Positions 21,699-22,491 of a stretch of DNA of 22,491 nt are shown here, piece after piece. Numbering within the stretch: the first letter of the stretch is position 1; the number at the start of each line of letters is the position of its first letter. Source of the stretch: CAYMRL01 sp964398985 (GTDB taxonomy: Bacteria > Deinococcota > Deinococci > Deinococcales > Trueperaceae). The stretch is taken from assembly GCA_964398985.1 (NCBI GenBank), contig CAYNOS010000038.1, forward strand, positions 1 to 22,491. Reading direction: 5' to 3'. The notes under the pieces were generated by a model, which was given only the letters and a program-made list of their open reading frames with translations, ran no database searches and had not been told where the DNA came from. A program made the translations under genes and the position numbers.

Positions 21699-22491
21699 CG
21701 GACGCCACCAGTCTCGCCTACGTCGTCGCAGCCATCATGTTCGTCCTCGGCGTGCGGATGCTGGGACGCCAGGAGACCGCCAGACGCGGCAACCAAGTGT
21801 CGGCGGCCGGCATGGTCATCGCGATCGTCGCCACCCTGCTGGCGGCTGGCCTCGACTACACCTGGATCGCGGCCGGCATGCTCATCGGCAGCGCCGTCGG
21901 CGCGATCGTGGCCAGGCGCGTCGCGATGACCCAGATGCCTGAAACGGTCGCCCTGCTCAACGGCTCGGGCGGTCTGGCATCGCTGCTCGTCGGGTGGAGC
22001 GAGTACCTCACCGCGCCCACGGCGGCCGGCATCACGCCGGTGGCCACCGTTCTCGCCGGCATCGTCGGTGGGATCACGGTGTCGGGATCGCTGGTGGCGT
22101 GGGGCAAGCTCTCCGAGCGCATCAACGGACGGCCGATCCAGTTCAAGGCGCAGCAGTGGGTCAACGGCGCGATCGTCCTCGCGATGTTGGTTCTCAGCGT
22201 GCTGTTCGTCATCAACCCTGCCGACTCCTACGGCTTGCTGCTCGCTATCTTCGTGCTGGCGCTGATCTTCGGGGTTCTCGGTGTGATCCCGATCGGTGGC
22301 GCCGACATGCCGATCGTCATCGCTCTGCTCAACAGCTACAGCGGCATGGCGGTGGTCGCCGCGGGCTTCCTGATCTCCAACACGGTGCTGATCGTCGCCG
22401 GCTCCCTCGTCGGCGCCTCGGGCATCATCCTGACGGTGATCATGTGCAAGGCGATGAACCGCTCGCTCGGCAACGTGCTGTTCGGCGGCTT
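21695..22491 (+). CDS. pntB: NAD(P) transhydrogenase subunit beta, 3'-truncated by the window edge
   Basis: Membrane domain II plus NADP(H)-binding domain III of transhydrogenase. About 265 codons are present with no stop before the end; a full PntB has about 460 residues, so the NADP-binding domain is mostly outside. Hydrophobic helices follow one another from residue 6 onward. Recognisable blocks include QMPETVALLNGSGGLASLLVG, SGSLVAWGKL, then GADMPIVIALLNSYSGMAVVAAGF and IMCKAMNRSLGNVLFGGF at the edge, all typical of PntB. The start is a GTG overlapping the pntAB stop (GTGA). I see no interruption. Confidence 0.95.
   Translation, partial: MTDATSLAYVVAAIMFVLGVRMLGRQETARRGNQVSAAGMVIAIVATLLAAGLDYTWIAAGMLIGSAVGAIVARRVAMTQMPETVALLNGSGGLASLLVGWSEYLTAPTAAGITPVATVLAGIVGGITVSGSLVAWGKLSERINGRPIQFKAQQWVNGAIVLAMLVLSVLFVINPADSYGLLLAIFVLALIFGVLGVIPIGGADMPIVIALLNSYSGMAVVAAGFLISNTVLIVAGSLVGASGIILTVIMCKAMNRSLGNVLFGG

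Overview
The window is a dense, high-GC bacterial chromosome segment (about two thirds G+C) of ordinary single-copy genes with very short intergenic gaps. I favour the phylum Deinococcota, perhaps a Truepera-like lineage. The grounds are a type IV pilus retraction ATPase, an HIGH/KMSKS-type TyrRS, GatC, a three-gene transhydrogenase, and above all a run of genes whose start codon lies 6-10 nt after a TANNNT -10 box. That layout implies leaderless mRNAs, which are common in Deinococcus. Some actinobacteria also use leaderless mRNAs, so the placement is an inference. No rRNA, tRNA, CRISPR array, insertion sequence or prophage was recognised.

Layout. Bases 1-974 (+) hold the 3' part of pilT. A 342-base non-coding gap follows, with two long perfect palindromes that share an unusual apex. 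Bases 1317-5807 (-) hold rimO, folC, an unknown DUF3108-like protein and a GAF-like/HD-GYP protein. serS (+, 5939-7219) diverges from this block. A long minus-strand series then runs from 17839 down to 7253: zwf, arginase, a family 2 glycosyltransferase, an unknown membrane protein, phoU, an N-acetylmuramoyl-L-alanine amidase, and a tightly packed cluster ending in gatC. That cluster is a YtkA-like lipoprotein, a multi-helix polyferredoxin, a VanY-type carboxypeptidase, a CopC/YtkA-like anchored protein, DUF554 and gatC. tyrS (+) diverges from zwf, pfkA (-) converges on tyrS, and pntAA-pntAB-pntB (+) runs off the right edge.

How the genes fit together. Much is housekeeping: aminoacyl-tRNA supply (SerRS, TyrRS, GatC), ribosome modification (RimO), folate polyglutamylation (FolC), sugar entry (PfkA, Zwf) and pyridine-nucleotide balance. 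Zwf makes NADPH, and the Pnt complex exchanges hydride between NADH and NADP+ using the proton gradient. Amidase, VanY and the glycosyltransferase concern the envelope.

The least ordinary part is the cluster at 8359-11867. Two extracytoplasmic FixH/YtkA-type beta proteins flank a membrane Fe-S protein, and one of them should have histidine as its first mature residue. It resembles, but does not match, the CcoG/FixG-FixH and NosR/NapH arrangements, so a role in metal (possibly copper) or electron handling at the membrane is a hypothesis. Other points of interest are the twin palindromes, the extended -10 boxes built on upstream stop codons, a folC frame with no standard start codon where the conserved N-terminus begins, and the overlapping zwf/tyrS promoters.
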